A stretch of DNA of 64,000 nucleotides from Hepsetus odoe (GCA_017165825.1 CM029366.1:30230397-30294396), one strand, 5' to 3'. Positions 48,661 to 61,008 are shown, numbered from the stretch's first letter. The notes: generated by a model from the letters alone, not told the origin. Made by a program: numbers and translations.

Positions 48661-49667
48661 GGCCTGTGCTGGTTATCGAAAGAGGGAAGGGGAGAGCGAT
48701 GGCGTGATCGGAAAGAGAGCGAAGAGAGTGAGCGATTTCCTCTAGATGGAAAGAGCTGAGGATTTAGCAGTGAAAGAATGAGGGGTTTAGGGATGGTTAG
48801 AGCGAGGGAATTTGAAGGAGACGAATCTCTTTCTGTTATAGAGATGCCATTAGCATGCAGGTTCAGCTCACCGAAGCGGCCCAAAAGCAGATATTGATTT
48901 TTGGGGGAAAAGTCAATCTGGTTCCTCGGTAAATATTACGGCAGCTGCTCAAAGCCACCTGAAGCCACGGTTGGAGAAATGTCAAAGGCAGAAACAAACC
49001 GGCGCTGAGGGCTGCGCTCACCTGTCCTTTGCCTCCATGTCTGCTCGAAAGGGTAAGAGGCAGAGATGATGCCCTCCAGCCTGACATGAGGGTTTGATAA
49101 GCCTACCATGCTTCTATGTGAGTTTTTCTGAGACCTGTTGTGTGGAATAGCTGTTGAAAATATACATAGGTATAGTAACTAACATGTTTTTCAGAATTAC
49201 CACCACCCGAATGAGCAGGAAAATGTAAAGGATGGAGTTTGGGAAGCCCATAACACACAATCAGAGATCGCCCAATGTATGATCTGCAGATAAACAATCT
49301 GCAGTGCAGTTTAATGAGGTAAATGATGTGAGTCATTTCTGAATCCTGAATGCTGCTGCTACACCTACTCAAAAATGTTTCAGCATTCAGTCTGACTCAT
49401 TGTAGCCGGTGACCTCTGATGCCTCATGTTATTAATAAAGACAACGAAATTACTGTTAAAGACAAAATAATGTTATTTATGCTGTAACTCATGTGCCTGA
49501 TAGAACATGCTGGAGATGTGCCAGTGGGTCTTTTTTGTGCAATCTATGCTGAGGTAGAAACAATGGAGCCAGAAGGACATTATTACATATGAGAAGCAAC
49601 ATTCACAGTTCCCCATATACACCTCTGTCTCTCCGCAACCTGTCTCATCCTACAAACCTTATTTCAT

Positions 49668-50215
49668 CCCATGTCCCATCCCATTCCCCCAATCCCATAC
49701 CTCCAGTCCCATCCAGCCCCATCCCATTTCCCCAGCCACATCCAGCTCTATCCCATTCCCCTGATCTTATCCAGCTCCATCCTTTTCCCCCAGTCACATC
49801 CAGCTCCATCTCATTTCCCCAATCCCATCCAGCCCCATCCCATTTCCCCAATCCCATCCAGCTCTATCCCATTCCCCTGATCTTATCCAGCTCCATCCCT
49901 TTCCCCCAGTCACATCCAGCTCCATCTCATTTCCCCAATCCCATCCAGCTCCATCCCATTCCCCTGATCACATCAAGGTCCATCTCATTTCCCCAATCCC
50001 ATCCAGCTCCATCCCATTCCCCTGATCACATCCAGCTCCATCCCATTTCCCCAATCCCATCCAGCTCCATCCCATTCCCCTGATCACATCTAGCTCCATC
50101 CCATTTCCCCAATCTCATCCAGCTCCATTCCATTCCCCCGGTCACATCCAGCTCCATCTCATTCCCCAGATCACATCCAGCTCTATCCCATTCCTCCAAT
50201 CCCATGCCATCCATC
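49668..50215. repeat. 29-bp minisatellite
   Basis: About 18 tandem copies of a 29-bp unit beginning ATCCAGCTCCAT, with alternating endings (CCCAATCCC, CCTGATCAC, CCCAGTCAC). The length is not a multiple of three, so the proline/serine-rich open frames are artefacts. It directly precedes an RTE fragment. Confidence 0.95.
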
Positions 50216-50227
50216 TCATCATCTTAA

Positions 50228-50946
50228 ATGGCGAGTGTGGAAAAGAGGTGAAGAAGAGGCTGCAGACAGTTTAGAATGGGTGGAGAAATGAGTGATCTGT
50301 GACAGGCGGGTACCAGCGAGAGTAAAAGGGAAGGTTTACAGGATGATAGGATGCTATGTTTTATGGGATGGAGAAGGTGGTGCTGATGAATAGACAGGAG
50401 GTGGAGCTGGAAGTGTCAGTTAAAGATGCTAAGATTTTTGTTTGAGGATGGACAGGCTTAAACGTTTTGGAGACAAAGTTAGAGAAGCAGGGTTGGATTG
50501 GTTTGGACATGTCCAGAGAAGAGACAAGGATTACATCGGGAGGAGGATGTTGAAGATCGGAGCTGCCAGGAAGGAGGAAAAGAGGAAGACCAAAGAGGAG
50601 GTTTATGGTGTGAATGAGGAAGAAGGAGGGGACTGTAAGAAATGGAAACAGATTATCTAATTAATTCATTTATTGTGACTATTCTTGTCATTGTGAGAAC
50701 ACACAGTGAACCACAATGAAATTGGAACTCTGCATTTAACCCATGCAAACACCGTGCAGCTATGAAAGCACCCAGGGAGCAGTGAAGGGGACGGTACCTT
50801 GCTCAAGGGTACCTCAGGGCAAACTACTGGTAAGGGATTTGAACCCTCAATCTTCCGATCCTGTGGCCAACACCCCTAACCACTAGACCACTGCTGCTAG
50901 TGAGCTGCTGCAGTGACCCCTAAACAGGAGCAGCCAGAAGAAGAAA
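50228..50946 (+). pseudogene. RTE-type LINE fragment interrupted by a SINE
   Basis: GTGAAGAAGAGGCTGCAGAC, GGAGGTGGAGCTGGAAGTGT, a segment encoding GLDWFGHVQRRDKDYIGRR, then a SINE1 (50675-50898), then GCAGTGACCCCTAAACAGG and AAGAAGAAAA as the 3' end. Several frameshifts. Confidence 0.9.
50675..50898 (-). mobile_element. SINE1 copy inserted in an RTE fragment
   Basis: Minus strand; CATTTAACCCATGCAAACAC, GGTACCTTGCTCAAGGG, CCACTAGACCACTGCTGC. RTE sequence stops before it and resumes after it at 50905. No clear target duplication seen. Confidence 0.92.
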
Positions 50947-51148
50947 ACCAGTCCCAGTTATTCACCCTATAGATCTAAGGGTGGGTTTCAGAATCGTTCA
51001 GCAGGTTGGTTGATTGATTTAATATTTTTCAACAATAATACGATATCATTAAGTCAGAGTGTGGATTTAAACATTTTCACTCTGGACACATTTATTGAGG
51101 TTTATTTACTGCTTATATACTAACAGAATCAATTTATATGTTTATTTG

Positions 51149-51161
51149 AGAGAGAGAGAGA

Positions 51162-51199
<38 letters not shown>

Positions 51200-51200
51200 A
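51149..51200. repeat. (GA)n
   Basis: GA dinucleotides with one GGGA break. Confidence 0.95.
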
Positions 51201-51749
51201 CACAGTTTAACAGATATCATTTTAAACAAAATATAAAATGTGCTGTTAATTATAGCACAAACCATCATTTATGTTGCTCTGCAAAAATGCAGGTACGGTT
51301 TCACAAAAAGTAACGACTTTACATCAACTTTTCACAGAACTGTATCAAGTTTACATGTTCACACAAAAACAATGTTCTTATAACTTCTAGAACTTATATG
51401 CATGTTTGTTACAGTGCAGCTGTAAGTGGTGAAGCAGGAGTTGAGCCTCTCACACGGCTGAGTGTTGATTTCTGATAGCGCTGTATACTTTCTTCATTCT
51501 GATATTTCTGAAAGGTAAACAATGACCTCTTTGGTCATGCGGCAGCATGGATACGCACATCTCTGCATCACGCGCTTTGAATAATCAACAAAAAAGTTGG
51601 ATAAATAAACACCAGACAACATCTTTCTTCACCAGAGCTGCTGTGCGCCACATCCACCCATATCCTCAATCTTAATTCAATCTTTATTCACCAAACGGGA
51701 GCAGTGGAAGAGCAGGGAGCAGCAGTCCATAAAATAATAACCCCATCAG

Positions 51750-51750
<1 letters not shown>

Positions 51751-51790
<40 letters not shown>
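51751..51790. repeat. (AC)n
   Basis: Pure AC dinucleotides. Confidence 0.95.
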
Positions 51791-51875
51791 GAGCACATGG
51801 ACACATATGATATCTCTCACTCACACACATGCTATATAAACACAGCTTTTTTCCTCTCACTATCACAGAGAGACT

Positions 51876-51879
<4 letters not shown>

Positions 51880-51925
<46 letters not shown>

Positions 51926-51959
51926 CACAGTGTTATGTATGTATGTATGTGTATATATA

Positions 51960-52022
<63 letters not shown>

Positions 52023-52058
52023 ATCTTCTTCTTCCATATATATATATATATATATAAG
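51880..52058. repeat. CT, GTAT, GT and TA microsatellite cluster
   Basis: Four adjacent runs: CT (51880-51918), GTAT with an internal TA run (51935-51997), GT (51996-52022) and TA (52037-52057). Each run shares a boundary dinucleotide with its neighbour, as expected from serial slippage. Confidence 0.95.
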
Positions 52059-52638
52059 GAGGGTCCTGATATAGATGTGTCCCAGTGTCCCGTCTCCTGC
52101 CGACTGGTCACACCTGCATATTTCTGTTCACAGATCAGCAGCTGTGTGTCATGTATGTCATCGGAGCGTATCATTTCAACAGATGAGCATCAATAATTGC
52201 CTCATTTCTAATTTACTAATTTTAGTGGCACCATTAGAGGAGCAAAAGCAGCCAGAATCACAGAGAGAGAAGGAACAGACAGCAAGGAAGAAAGAGAAAT
52301 AAACAGATAAGGCCAAGAGGATCCTGACACCCAGAAAGAGAGTGAGAACAGACAGTGAGAAAGAAAGAAAAACGGATAAAGACAAAAGGATGCTAAGAGC
52401 CAGAAATACTGAGAACCAAAGAGAGAGAGAGAGAAGGGAAAGAGAGAGAAACAGGTTGGAGGTCATGAACGCAATCTCCTGGGAACGATTCCCTTCTTCC
52501 AGGAACATTCAAACAAAACAGTTCGAATTACAGCGTCAGTCCCTGCTTTTTTCTTGGGGGCGTTTTTTTCTTAGGAGTGTGTCGTCTCAGGAAATGTTGT
52601 AAACAGTGATTAAATTGGAGCATAAAAAAAACATTATA

Positions 52639-53784
52639 CACTGTGTGCACAATTATTAGGTGAGTATTTTGAGCATATCATTATTAATATGAACATATTC
52701 CAACTCCAAGCTGTAGAAACCTGAACGCTGATTGGATGTTCAGATCAGGTGATGTGTATTTGTGTAATGAGGGCGGGTGAAGCCTAAGGAGATCAACACT
52801 CTACAAGAAAAAAAGGATGCAAATGAACTGCCCAAGATTTGAGAAGAACAAAACGTGAAGCCACCAGGAACCCATGATCCTCCATTACTGTCATATTCCA
52901 GAAACGATCCTACCTGGAGTGTCCAGAAGAACAAAGTGCCCAGTGCTCAGAGATGTGGCCAAGGTAAAGAGGACTGAAACCCCACCACTGAACAAGACAC
53001 ATCTGCTGAAATATCAAGAAATATCTCAGGACAGACTTTCCAAAGGTTTTATGGACTGATGAGATGAGTGACTCTTTAGGGACAAAATTGATGGGCCTGT
53101 GGCTGGATCAGTAACGGCCACAGAGCTCCATTTCCACTCAGAAGCCAGCAGGTTCGAGGTGGGGTACTGGTATGGGCTGGTGTTATTAAAGGTGAGCAAG
53201 TTTTTACCTTTTTTCGGATTGAGGATGGACTCAAAATCAACTCCCAAACCTACTGCCAGTTTTTAGGAGATGCTTTCTTCAAGCAGTGGTTCAGGAAAAA
53301 GTCTGCATCTTTCAAGAGGACCATGATTTTTCTGCAGGACGATGCTCCTTCACGTGCATGGTAGTTCTCCAATGCATGGCCCCCTAGTAAAGGCCTTTAA
53401 TAATAATGACATGGCCCCCTTCCTCACCTGACCTAAACCCTGGTGAGAACTTGTGGACCTTCTTAAATGGGAGATTTACAGGGAAGGAGAATAGTCCACC
53501 TCTCTGAACAGTGTCTGGGAGGCTGTGGTTCCTGCTGCAGAAAAAGTTGATTAAATCACTCACTTGAACAGATGAAAAAAAAAAACAAGTGACAATTTTT
53601 GTTTTTCATTTAGCTGCGTAATAATTCTGCACACATATGTATCCCCTGAGAATGTTCACACTCACATTTCCTTTCTAAAACGGTCACGTTTCAGGGTTAT
53701 TAACATTTAGGATTGACTGATAGCTCTGGATTTGTTCAATTAATCCTCAAAATTCTCACTTACCTAATAATTGAACACACAGCG
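52639..53784 (+). mobile_element. Decayed Tc1/mariner-type DNA transposon
   Basis: Left end CACTGTGTGCACAATTATTA preceded by TA; right end TAATAATTGAACACACAGCG is its imperfect inverted complement, and both continue inward with AGGTGAGT/AGGTAAGT. Internal remnants on the + strand fit a DDE transposase: DDAP near 53340 and SSPDLNPG near 53430-53455. Multiple stops and frameshifts mean it is not autonomous. Length about 1.15 kb is a little short of typical Tc1/mariner elements. Confidence 0.88.
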
Positions 53785-55017
53785 CAGAAGCACAAGAGAT
53801 GGTGAGATTTCAGTGAAATGCAATTTGAATGTTTTCTTCTTGAGCGTTGAATTCAGAACCGGCTGTGATGCTGCAGAGTTTGGCCTGTGTCCTCTCACAG
53901 TAAACTAAACATCGTTCAATTAGTTCCACTAGCGTTCGTTTGGACAGTGTTTGCCCCAAATTAACTGCAGGAGTGAATTTCATGGAGTTTCCCGGCCTGT
54001 GTTCATGGTCATCTTTCTTAGAAGCCAAAAATATCGGTCATGATATTATTCTTATTTGTCACCTCCTTAGAGCCCAGGCCACATTTATCCGTCTGCATTA
54101 TGTACTTACGTCCTGTGTCCCATGGGCACTGTCACATGTGTTCCGTCTCTGGCCTTGCGTTGGATTTGCAAAGCGGCAGATGTTCACGATAACAGATACT
54201 TGCTATCCGTGCTGGCCAGCGCTTGCCTCAGCACTCGGGAGCATGTGTGTTTTTTCGGGTGAGTGTGTGCGCTGTGTCGATCTGGGGAGTGGGATCACGG
54301 CGGCACCAGCCAGGCCCATCTGTGCATCACCTGGCCTGGGCGCTGGGGAGTCTGGGTAATGACTGGGAAGGAATGGCATCACTGGGCCGCAGTGGAGGGG
54401 TAATTATGGAGTGGAATCCATGCAGAAACAGCACATCTGGATCCAGCAGACTTGCACGCAGATTAACACTGAGGTTGAGGACAAGCTCCATTCAGATGCA
54501 TGCAGGCTGAGATAGTGGGGCCAGAGTGAAGGAAGGCCACAGGCTGGCAAAAATAAAGCACTACAAAACTTTTCACCCACATGCAGGGGTGGTGCTGCAC
54601 CTCCAAAGTGGTGGGATGATTCCCAATGGGTTCTTGGAGTAGTTCTAGCTTGGATCCAACAGATTGATGGAGTGGGAGAGATCCCAAAACGGTGCAGAAA
54701 TCCAGATCAGAGTGAGATTTCCTCATTCCAGTGAATCAGTATCAGCTAAAATGACCTCTCGAAGTGACCTCTCAATGACATCTTCAATGTTTAAAAATAG
54801 AATATTTATATTTTCTAAAGGCTGAAATTGTTAGACTGCAAGACCCCTATGGGGTAGCCATTTCTTGCCCAGAAACTGTTTTGACATTATAGTATATGAC
54901 ACGTATATTATAGTATATGACAGTATATGACATGTTATGATACGTGTTGGGATTTTTAATGATGCATGTTGGATATAGATTTGATTTTCTGGGTGCCTTC
55001 AGTGTTCATGTAGGAAG

Positions 55018-55190
55018 AAGTGAAAGTGAAATGAAAGTGACCAATTTGTCATTGTAAAGACACCACAGCACACAGTGAACCACAACCATGTGCTTTCTCT
55101 GCAAGAGCGTTACTTTTTTCAAGGGTACCTCTGGGTAACCTACTGGCTTGTGACTTGAGCCCATAGCCCTCCAATCACAAGGCCTAGTCC
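55018..55190 (-). mobile_element. SINE1 copy, diverged
   Basis: Minus strand; GAAAGTGACCAATTTGTCA tail, GGGTACCTCTGGGTAACC block, head eroded. Followed by a SINE3-tail remnant to about 55320. Confidence 0.82.
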
Positions 55191-55569
55191 CATGTACGTC
55201 AGGTGGATTAGAGATGCTAACTTGTCCTCCAGGTAGGACTGTGTTAGACTGTATGTTTGCCTTGGGATGGACTTGTGACTGAGGTTGGGCTCCTGCAACC
55301 CTGGTTGCAGAAATTGGCTGACATGGATAGTTGTTGCTTTATTAACAGTAAAGTGAAATTCAGTTATTAAATGAATGAAAATGTCAAATATGAATATGTG
55401 ACATTAACTAATCAGTTTGTTTACCAATCAATTTCCATTTTGAACATTCCTTTTTGGTCAAAATAAGCCTGCCATTCTGCCACATACCCAGACTAACTAA
55501 AGCTCCACTGACTCAAACAGAACTACTAGTATCAGCTCAGAACCATTTACTGAACTCCAAATGAATTAT

Positions 55570-55777
55570 AATGGACCTCTTTCTTGATTGTGGTGTCCAC
55601 CAGAGGAGGTCCACCTTTTGGGTCTTGGTTCCTCCCAAGGTTTTCTTCCTCCGGTCTTAAGGAGTTCTGCCTCTGCTGCATTCGGCTAGTTCTATAGTGG
55701 CTTGGACCTGGATTCTGTAAAGCTGCTTTGCGACAACAACGGCATATAAATAAACCTGGCCTGACTTGACTTGAGTG
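55570..55777 (+). mobile_element. TTGACTT-tailed dispersed repeat
   Basis: ACCAGAGGAGGTCCACC, CTTGGTTCCTCCCAAGG, AAGCTGCTTTGCGACAACA and CCTGACTTGACTTGAG. Shared with 13545-13775, without the tRNA-like head. Confidence 0.82.
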
Positions 55778-56402
55778 TGCTAGTGTGCCTCTCTTCCTCT
55801 GAGTCATCATATTTAATCATGATGATATATAGTCATTTCAGACAACATACTGGCCATCCTGGCTTTACTCCCAATCAGATAAAAGAAATCAATTAAGCCT
55901 TCCACCATCTTGCTAGCTCTCTCTGAAGGCTCACACAAAAAAGAAAAGGAAGAAAAGATAAAATACCACAAAGCTGAGCATTTTTGGACCAGGGACATAA
56001 GCTGTCTGCAGCCATTAAGACTGCATGGGATGCTCAGTTATCTTCCCTTCGTGTTGGACAGATGCTTTTCTTTTGACAGAAGCCCAGGCTGATGAGAATT
56101 ATACAATGATACTGAATATAAGAATATTTATTCTTTAACAGGGCTGCTGCTCTGCAACAGCAAAGAGAACTGATCTCGGATCAGATCGGTCTATATTTAT
56201 GACAGTCTTTGCCACTAAAATTATTCTACATCCTGTTCCTGAAGCAGTTTGTGAAAACCCTGTAGTCTAAAAAGACTTCTTGCTTTGTTTGTTTGCACCC
56301 TGAAGTTTTGTTCATTCGTATAACTTACAGTGCATCATACTGTGTCCTAAACCACATCCGCAGATCTGCAAGACTTAAGAACTGGATGCAGCATCACTAA
56401 GA

Positions 56403-56666
56403 ATGAAAGTGAAAAAAAAAAAAGTGAAAGTGACAACCCTTGTCATTGCAAGGTCACAGCACAGCAGACCACAACAAAATTGGACCTCTGCATTTAACCC
56501 ATGCACACACAAACCCGTACAGCAGTGGGCAGCTATTGAAAGCACCCGGGGAGCAGTGACAGGGACGGTACCTTGCTCAAGGGTACCTCAGGGCAACCTA
56601 TTGGGAAGGGGTTTGAACCACTGATCCTCCGATCATGTGGCTAACGCCCTAACCACTAGGCCACTG
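56403..56666 (-). mobile_element. SINE1 copy, full length with A-rich tail
   Basis: Minus strand; GACAACCCTTGTCATTG tail, CTATTGAAAGCACCC, GGGTACCTCAGGGCAACC, CCACTAGGCCACTG head. Same subtype as 45321. Confidence 0.93.
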
Positions 56667-57311
56667 TATGAAAACTTGATTTCAGAATGATGGGTCCTGT
56701 TTACACTCCCATTGTGTGGGTGGTTTCTGGATTGTTTCAGGATCAGATTTCAGCCCCATGCATTTACACTTGGTGGTTAAATGAGTCTAAGCTCAGCCAG
56801 ACTCAGATACTATTTCTGTATGGTGAGCGATATGCAGTTCAGTTAGTGTACGCCAACCGATTGCCTGTGCTGCTCCTCTTTTTTGTTCTTTCTAAACGGA
56901 AAGCATAATTTTGCAAAGACAGTCAGTGTTTACAAGAAGGCACCTGTTAAGTATAATTACCCTCCTGTGTCATCTCCATTATGAACCTCGTGCATTGAAA
57001 CACAGTGTATTGTAACGAGACCGTGGAAAACAAAGCAAAGTGAAGTTTAACCAAATTGGTGCTTTATTTGAGACAAGTGGTTTTTCCAAAGTGAGAATTA
57101 AAAGGAGATTTGGAGGATAAACTTGCATCCTTAGAGGAACCTGGGAGCAGTGATGTCTCTATTGGTTGAAGGACGTCTGAACTGTGGTCTCTTTCACAAT
57201 CGGACCAGCAGGAGTTTGGTGATCACTAAACTGGCAGTTTTGGTTGTCAAATGTGTCCCGGATGCATTTACACAGCGCTGACACGCGTCCCAGATCCAGA
57301 TATATGTTTTA

Positions 57312-57602
57312 AATATGTCCTGCCTTATCGCAAGGAGGGCCCGGGTTTGAGTGACTTCAAATCCTCCACTGAATCCTTTCAGTGTGGAGTTTGCATGTTC
57401 TCCCCATGTCTGCGTGGGTTTCCAATGGTCCAGTTTTATCCCACAGGCCAGAGATGTGCACATCAGCTGGACTAGAGAGGCTTAGTGCCCCCCTTGGTGT
57501 GTACTCGTCTGTGTGTCTGCTCTACGATGGACCGGTGACCTGTCCGGGGTGTTTGGACCTATGAGCACTGGGATACGCTCTGGTCAGGATAAGCGGTTAA
57601 TA
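57312..57602 (+). mobile_element. SINE3 copy, near full length
   Basis: GGGCCCGGGTTTGAGTGA, TGCATGTTCTCCCCATGTCT, GCGTGGGTTTCC, GGTGACCTGTCCGGGGTGT, GGTCAGGATAAGCGGTTAA. Confidence 0.9.
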
Positions 57603-58409
57603 TAATAGAATAATAAAAAACATTTATCTGCATTTAAACCTGCATTTTAATCCTTGTCCCTGCAAGTAAGACACTTGCAGCACACTCTTCCCTTTGCTTC
57701 CGAAAGACAGATTTGGAAATGCTCTCTTCCTTTGTGCTGTTGAATTTGCTGCACAGCTCTGTTAGATTGATATCTGACAATGAAATGGGACAGCAATTTC
57801 CCCCACATCACCTAAAGAAATTAGTCGCCTTTTTTTGTTCCATGTCAGAAAGCATGTCCACACGTCCACTTTTGACAGTGTGGGCTGTTTTCACCTGACA
57901 GAATGTTATCCTTTTAAAAGCAAGACAAAGAATTCTCTTGTCACTGTGCTCCAGTTCAGAGAGGAGCTCACAAAAGCACATCCTGCAGCTCAGCTCAGCC
58001 CGTCCACCAGTCCAACGCTCCCTGGCGCTCATTCAAATTAAAGACTTCGTAATTAAATTGATGAAAGTGAAGCTTCATGGGCTGATTTCTCAATGTCAGT
58101 ACAGATGATGAGGAAGCAGTGGATGGCCCAACTTTGATGTAGCCCTCACTATCATCACCAATAATTGAATTCCGTCTAACTTCCCTCCAAGAATGAGGGT
58201 CGTCCACCACTGGAACTGTGCCCTCCTTCAAAGTGCTGGCTTGTCGAGTGTTCACGAGCTGAATCCGTCCCTAATCTGTGGGTCCAAGTCTGCAGCGCAG
58301 GTTTGGACTGTGCTTGGCACGGGCTTCAGGAAGCCACCGCACTGGGCCCACGGGCACCTGTGCCCACTCCTCACTCCGGCTCGGCAGCCTCATTAGCACG
58401 AAGCGAGAG

Positions 58410-58600
58410 ACCCTGGGCGACTGGTCCGCTTAGCATAATGCACTAACTGCCCGTCTGTATGGCAGCCAGCTAGCTCACAAAGAAAATCCCCCACATCCAT
58501 CAAGCATCCAGGCCTATTGTGTCAGCCGTAATGTGTTTTTAATTGCACGTGTTTTTGCATTTTATTTTTCTTCCTCTTTCTTTGGTTTGAGCCTATATGT
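58410..58600. other. Candidate conserved noncoding segment
   Basis: GCTTAGCATAATGCACTAAC, CCGTAATGTGTTTTTAATTG and CAGCCAGCTAGCTCAC in unique sequence; no coding potential. Confidence 0.25.
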
Positions 58601-59105
58601 CATGCTCTATCAGTCGTGGACAGACGCTGCCCTGGTCCCCCCCTTCCCTTCCTTTCCCAATACCACGCATCTCTCACTGCCTGCACTTTCGCTCAGCGTA
58701 GGCTAAGCTAAAAATGGCCGTCGTTAAGAGACAGGGAGCTTCTCCAGAGCACAAAATGCTAGCGCTAGCACAAACACGGCAGGAGATGGACGGACTGACT
58801 AATATGTTTGTCAGCGGCCTGATGAGTCAGCTGAAGAACAAAGCCTGTCCAGCTTGGCTTTTCTCCTGACGCTGCGCTGCCCTGACCGCACCCTCCGTTA
58901 GCCTAGAACTACACATTTAGACAAGTAGGACACAGACTTCACTCAGACACAAAGTTTAATTTGTGAATGTTCTCCCCTTTATTTTAAAAAACGGGCTACT
59001 TTTTATTGTGGGACAGTAATCTGGAGGATTATTGACCCTTTGACCCGCAGCCTCTGGGATTCTCCAGGGCTACTTTTTTGCAGTGATTTTGCCACTTTTG
59101 ATGGT

Positions 59106-59275
59106 TCATTTACATTTGTGGCATTTAGCAGACACTCTTATCCAGAGCGGCTTCCATGTCCTAATTACAGGGACAGTCCCCCTGGAGCACCTCAGGGATA
59201 AGGGTCTTGCTCAGGGACCCAGTGGTGGTAGTGCCAGAGGTGGGATTCGCACCTGGGACCTCTTTAGCCTGGTCT
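59106..59275 (-). mobile_element. SINE2 copy, head truncated
   Basis: Minus strand; GCATTTAGCAGACACTCTTA, CCAGAGCGGCTTCCATG, GTGGTGGTAGTGCCAGAGG, GGGATTCGCACCTGGGACC. Confidence 0.9.
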
Positions 59276-59847
59276 ATGATTTTGTAATAGACCCGATCAA
59301 CCCTGAGCAATATTGGGACTTTAAATTAACACAGTCATAAGAATCCATATCTGATTATTTACCCAGGCCTCCTGTGTAATCAATGTAATGTCATATATGT
59401 CACATAAAAGTATGGCGTGGTGTGAGCAGCGTGCACTCATTTCAAGTGTGTTCTTTTATGTGCTCTTCATGAAAAAGAGTCAAAGGCTATGAATCTGGTT
59501 AGAAAACAACTTATTGTATTGTTTTTCTTTTCGCAAACACTGAACACCAAACCAGGGTTAAATTCTGCTTATACCATAAACTCTGGTAGAACATTTTTCT
59601 GATGGTGAGAGAATTCGATTTTTATACGTATAGACTAAAAGCAAATGATTCATTTACATGAACCATCTTCAGTGTTCAGAATGTTTTCGGTGAATGTTCA
59701 GGATATGTTTTATCCTTTTTACCCCAAAAAAAAGCCCAAATTGGGTGAAATATCCACACACAGGTAGCGTTCAGCTTCTTCCCTCATCTGATGAATTCTG
59801 TTTGAGACTTCGCTTTACTGTAGTGGAGACTGGAAACAGATTCTACA

Positions 59848-60079
59848 GGCAGTGGTTTAGGCTGTGTTTAGGCACTAGGCCCCAGGATCGCGGGTTTATA
59901 TCCCAGACCAGTAGGTTGCCCTAAGGTACCCTTGAGCAAGGTACTTTCCCCATCACTGCTCTCCGGGTGCTTTAAATAGCTGCCCGCGCTGCATGGGGTG
60001 TGTGGGTGAAAAGCAGAGGTTGTGTTCCATCGTGTGCTGTGCCATGTTTCACAATGACAAACATAGTCACTTTCACTTG
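59848..60079 (+). mobile_element. SINE1 copy, full length
   Basis: GGCAGTGGTTTAGG head, ATATCCCAGACCAGTAGG, CTTTAAATAGCTGCCC, ATAGTCACTTTCACTTG end. Confidence 0.92.
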
Positions 60080-60307
60080 CAGCTATAAGGTTGCATAAAT
60101 ATGTTTTACTTCCTGTTGGGAATTTTGTTGACAACAGTATAGTTTTTGGGAGGACTGGGTTTGTGGCTGGAGATGGACAGTTATCATTGAGGGAAATTCG
60201 TTCATCGACTGGAGAGGGTTCGATTATTTCTTGCGTGAGATTAAGGCACAAAGTCTCAGGCCAGATGAATGTTGTCAACCCTGATTTCTCCAGCTTGTGG
60301 AAAAAAG

Positions 60308-60605
60308 GCAGCGGTGGGCCAGTGGTTGGAGACTAGAGTTCATGATCAGGAGATCATTGGTTGGTGGTGGTGGTCTAGTGGTAGGATACTTGCCTACAGA
60401 CCTCTGGATCAAGAGGTCCCAGGTTTGAATCCCACCTCTGGCACTATCACCACTGGGTCCCTGAGTAAGACCCTTAACCCTGAGGTGCTCCAGGGGGACT
60501 GTCCCTGTAATTTGGACATGGAAGTCGCTCTGGATAAGAGTGTCTACTAAATGCCGTAAATGTAAATTGATTGAGTTCCAGACCCGTAGGTTACCCTGAG
60601 GTGTC
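60308..60605 (+). mobile_element. SINE1 fragment split by a SINE2 insertion
   Basis: Head GGCAGCGGTGGGCCAGTGG at 60308-60363 and continuation GAGTTCCAGACCCGTAGG at 60572-60605. A SINE2 occupies 60364-60565, flanked by ATTGGTTG and ATTGATTG. Confidence 0.9.
60364..60565 (+). mobile_element. SINE2 copy, full length, nested in SINE1
   Basis: GTGGTGGTGGTCTAGTGGTA A-box head, CAGGTTTGAATCCCACC B-box, GTCCCTGAGTAAGACCCTTA, CGCTCTGGATAAGAGTG, ending AAATGCCGTAAATGTAA. Flanked by 8-bp target duplications with one mismatch. Confidence 0.93.
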
Positions 60606-61008
60606 TAGTCTTTAAAAATGTTGTTTTCTATCATTAGTATCTTTCTATGTGCAACTCAAATACACACCGATTTATCATCATTTATCCCTCATTGACTAAC
60701 ATTGCACTCTAGCCTTGATCTAATCCTAATTCTGTTGGAAACCAACCACTAGATCGCGTCTGTCAAAATAATTAAGCATTTCTGAATGAGCCTCAGGCAG
60801 CCATCAACATCGAGCCTGAATATAAGTACATATCCAAGCTGTTCCGAGACATGTTCCACTGATCTCAGCAGTTTCTTCTCATTTAAATGTTGAGTCTTTG
60901 GCTCTGTCAGATCATTATCTCTCAAATTAATCAGGCCTGAAAGTTGAAACCAACTAAGTGGTTTTCCAGCACCTTCAACTGACTGAGTTTCATCTCTGTC
61001 TTTAACAG

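Noticed and set aside
49589..50083. 164-codon proline/serine-rich open frame
   Set aside because: Translation of a 29-bp minisatellite that cycles through all three frames.
53940..54510. 95- and 139-codon open frames with C-rich segments
   Set aside because: No known domain and no flanking splice sites; unique intronic sequence.
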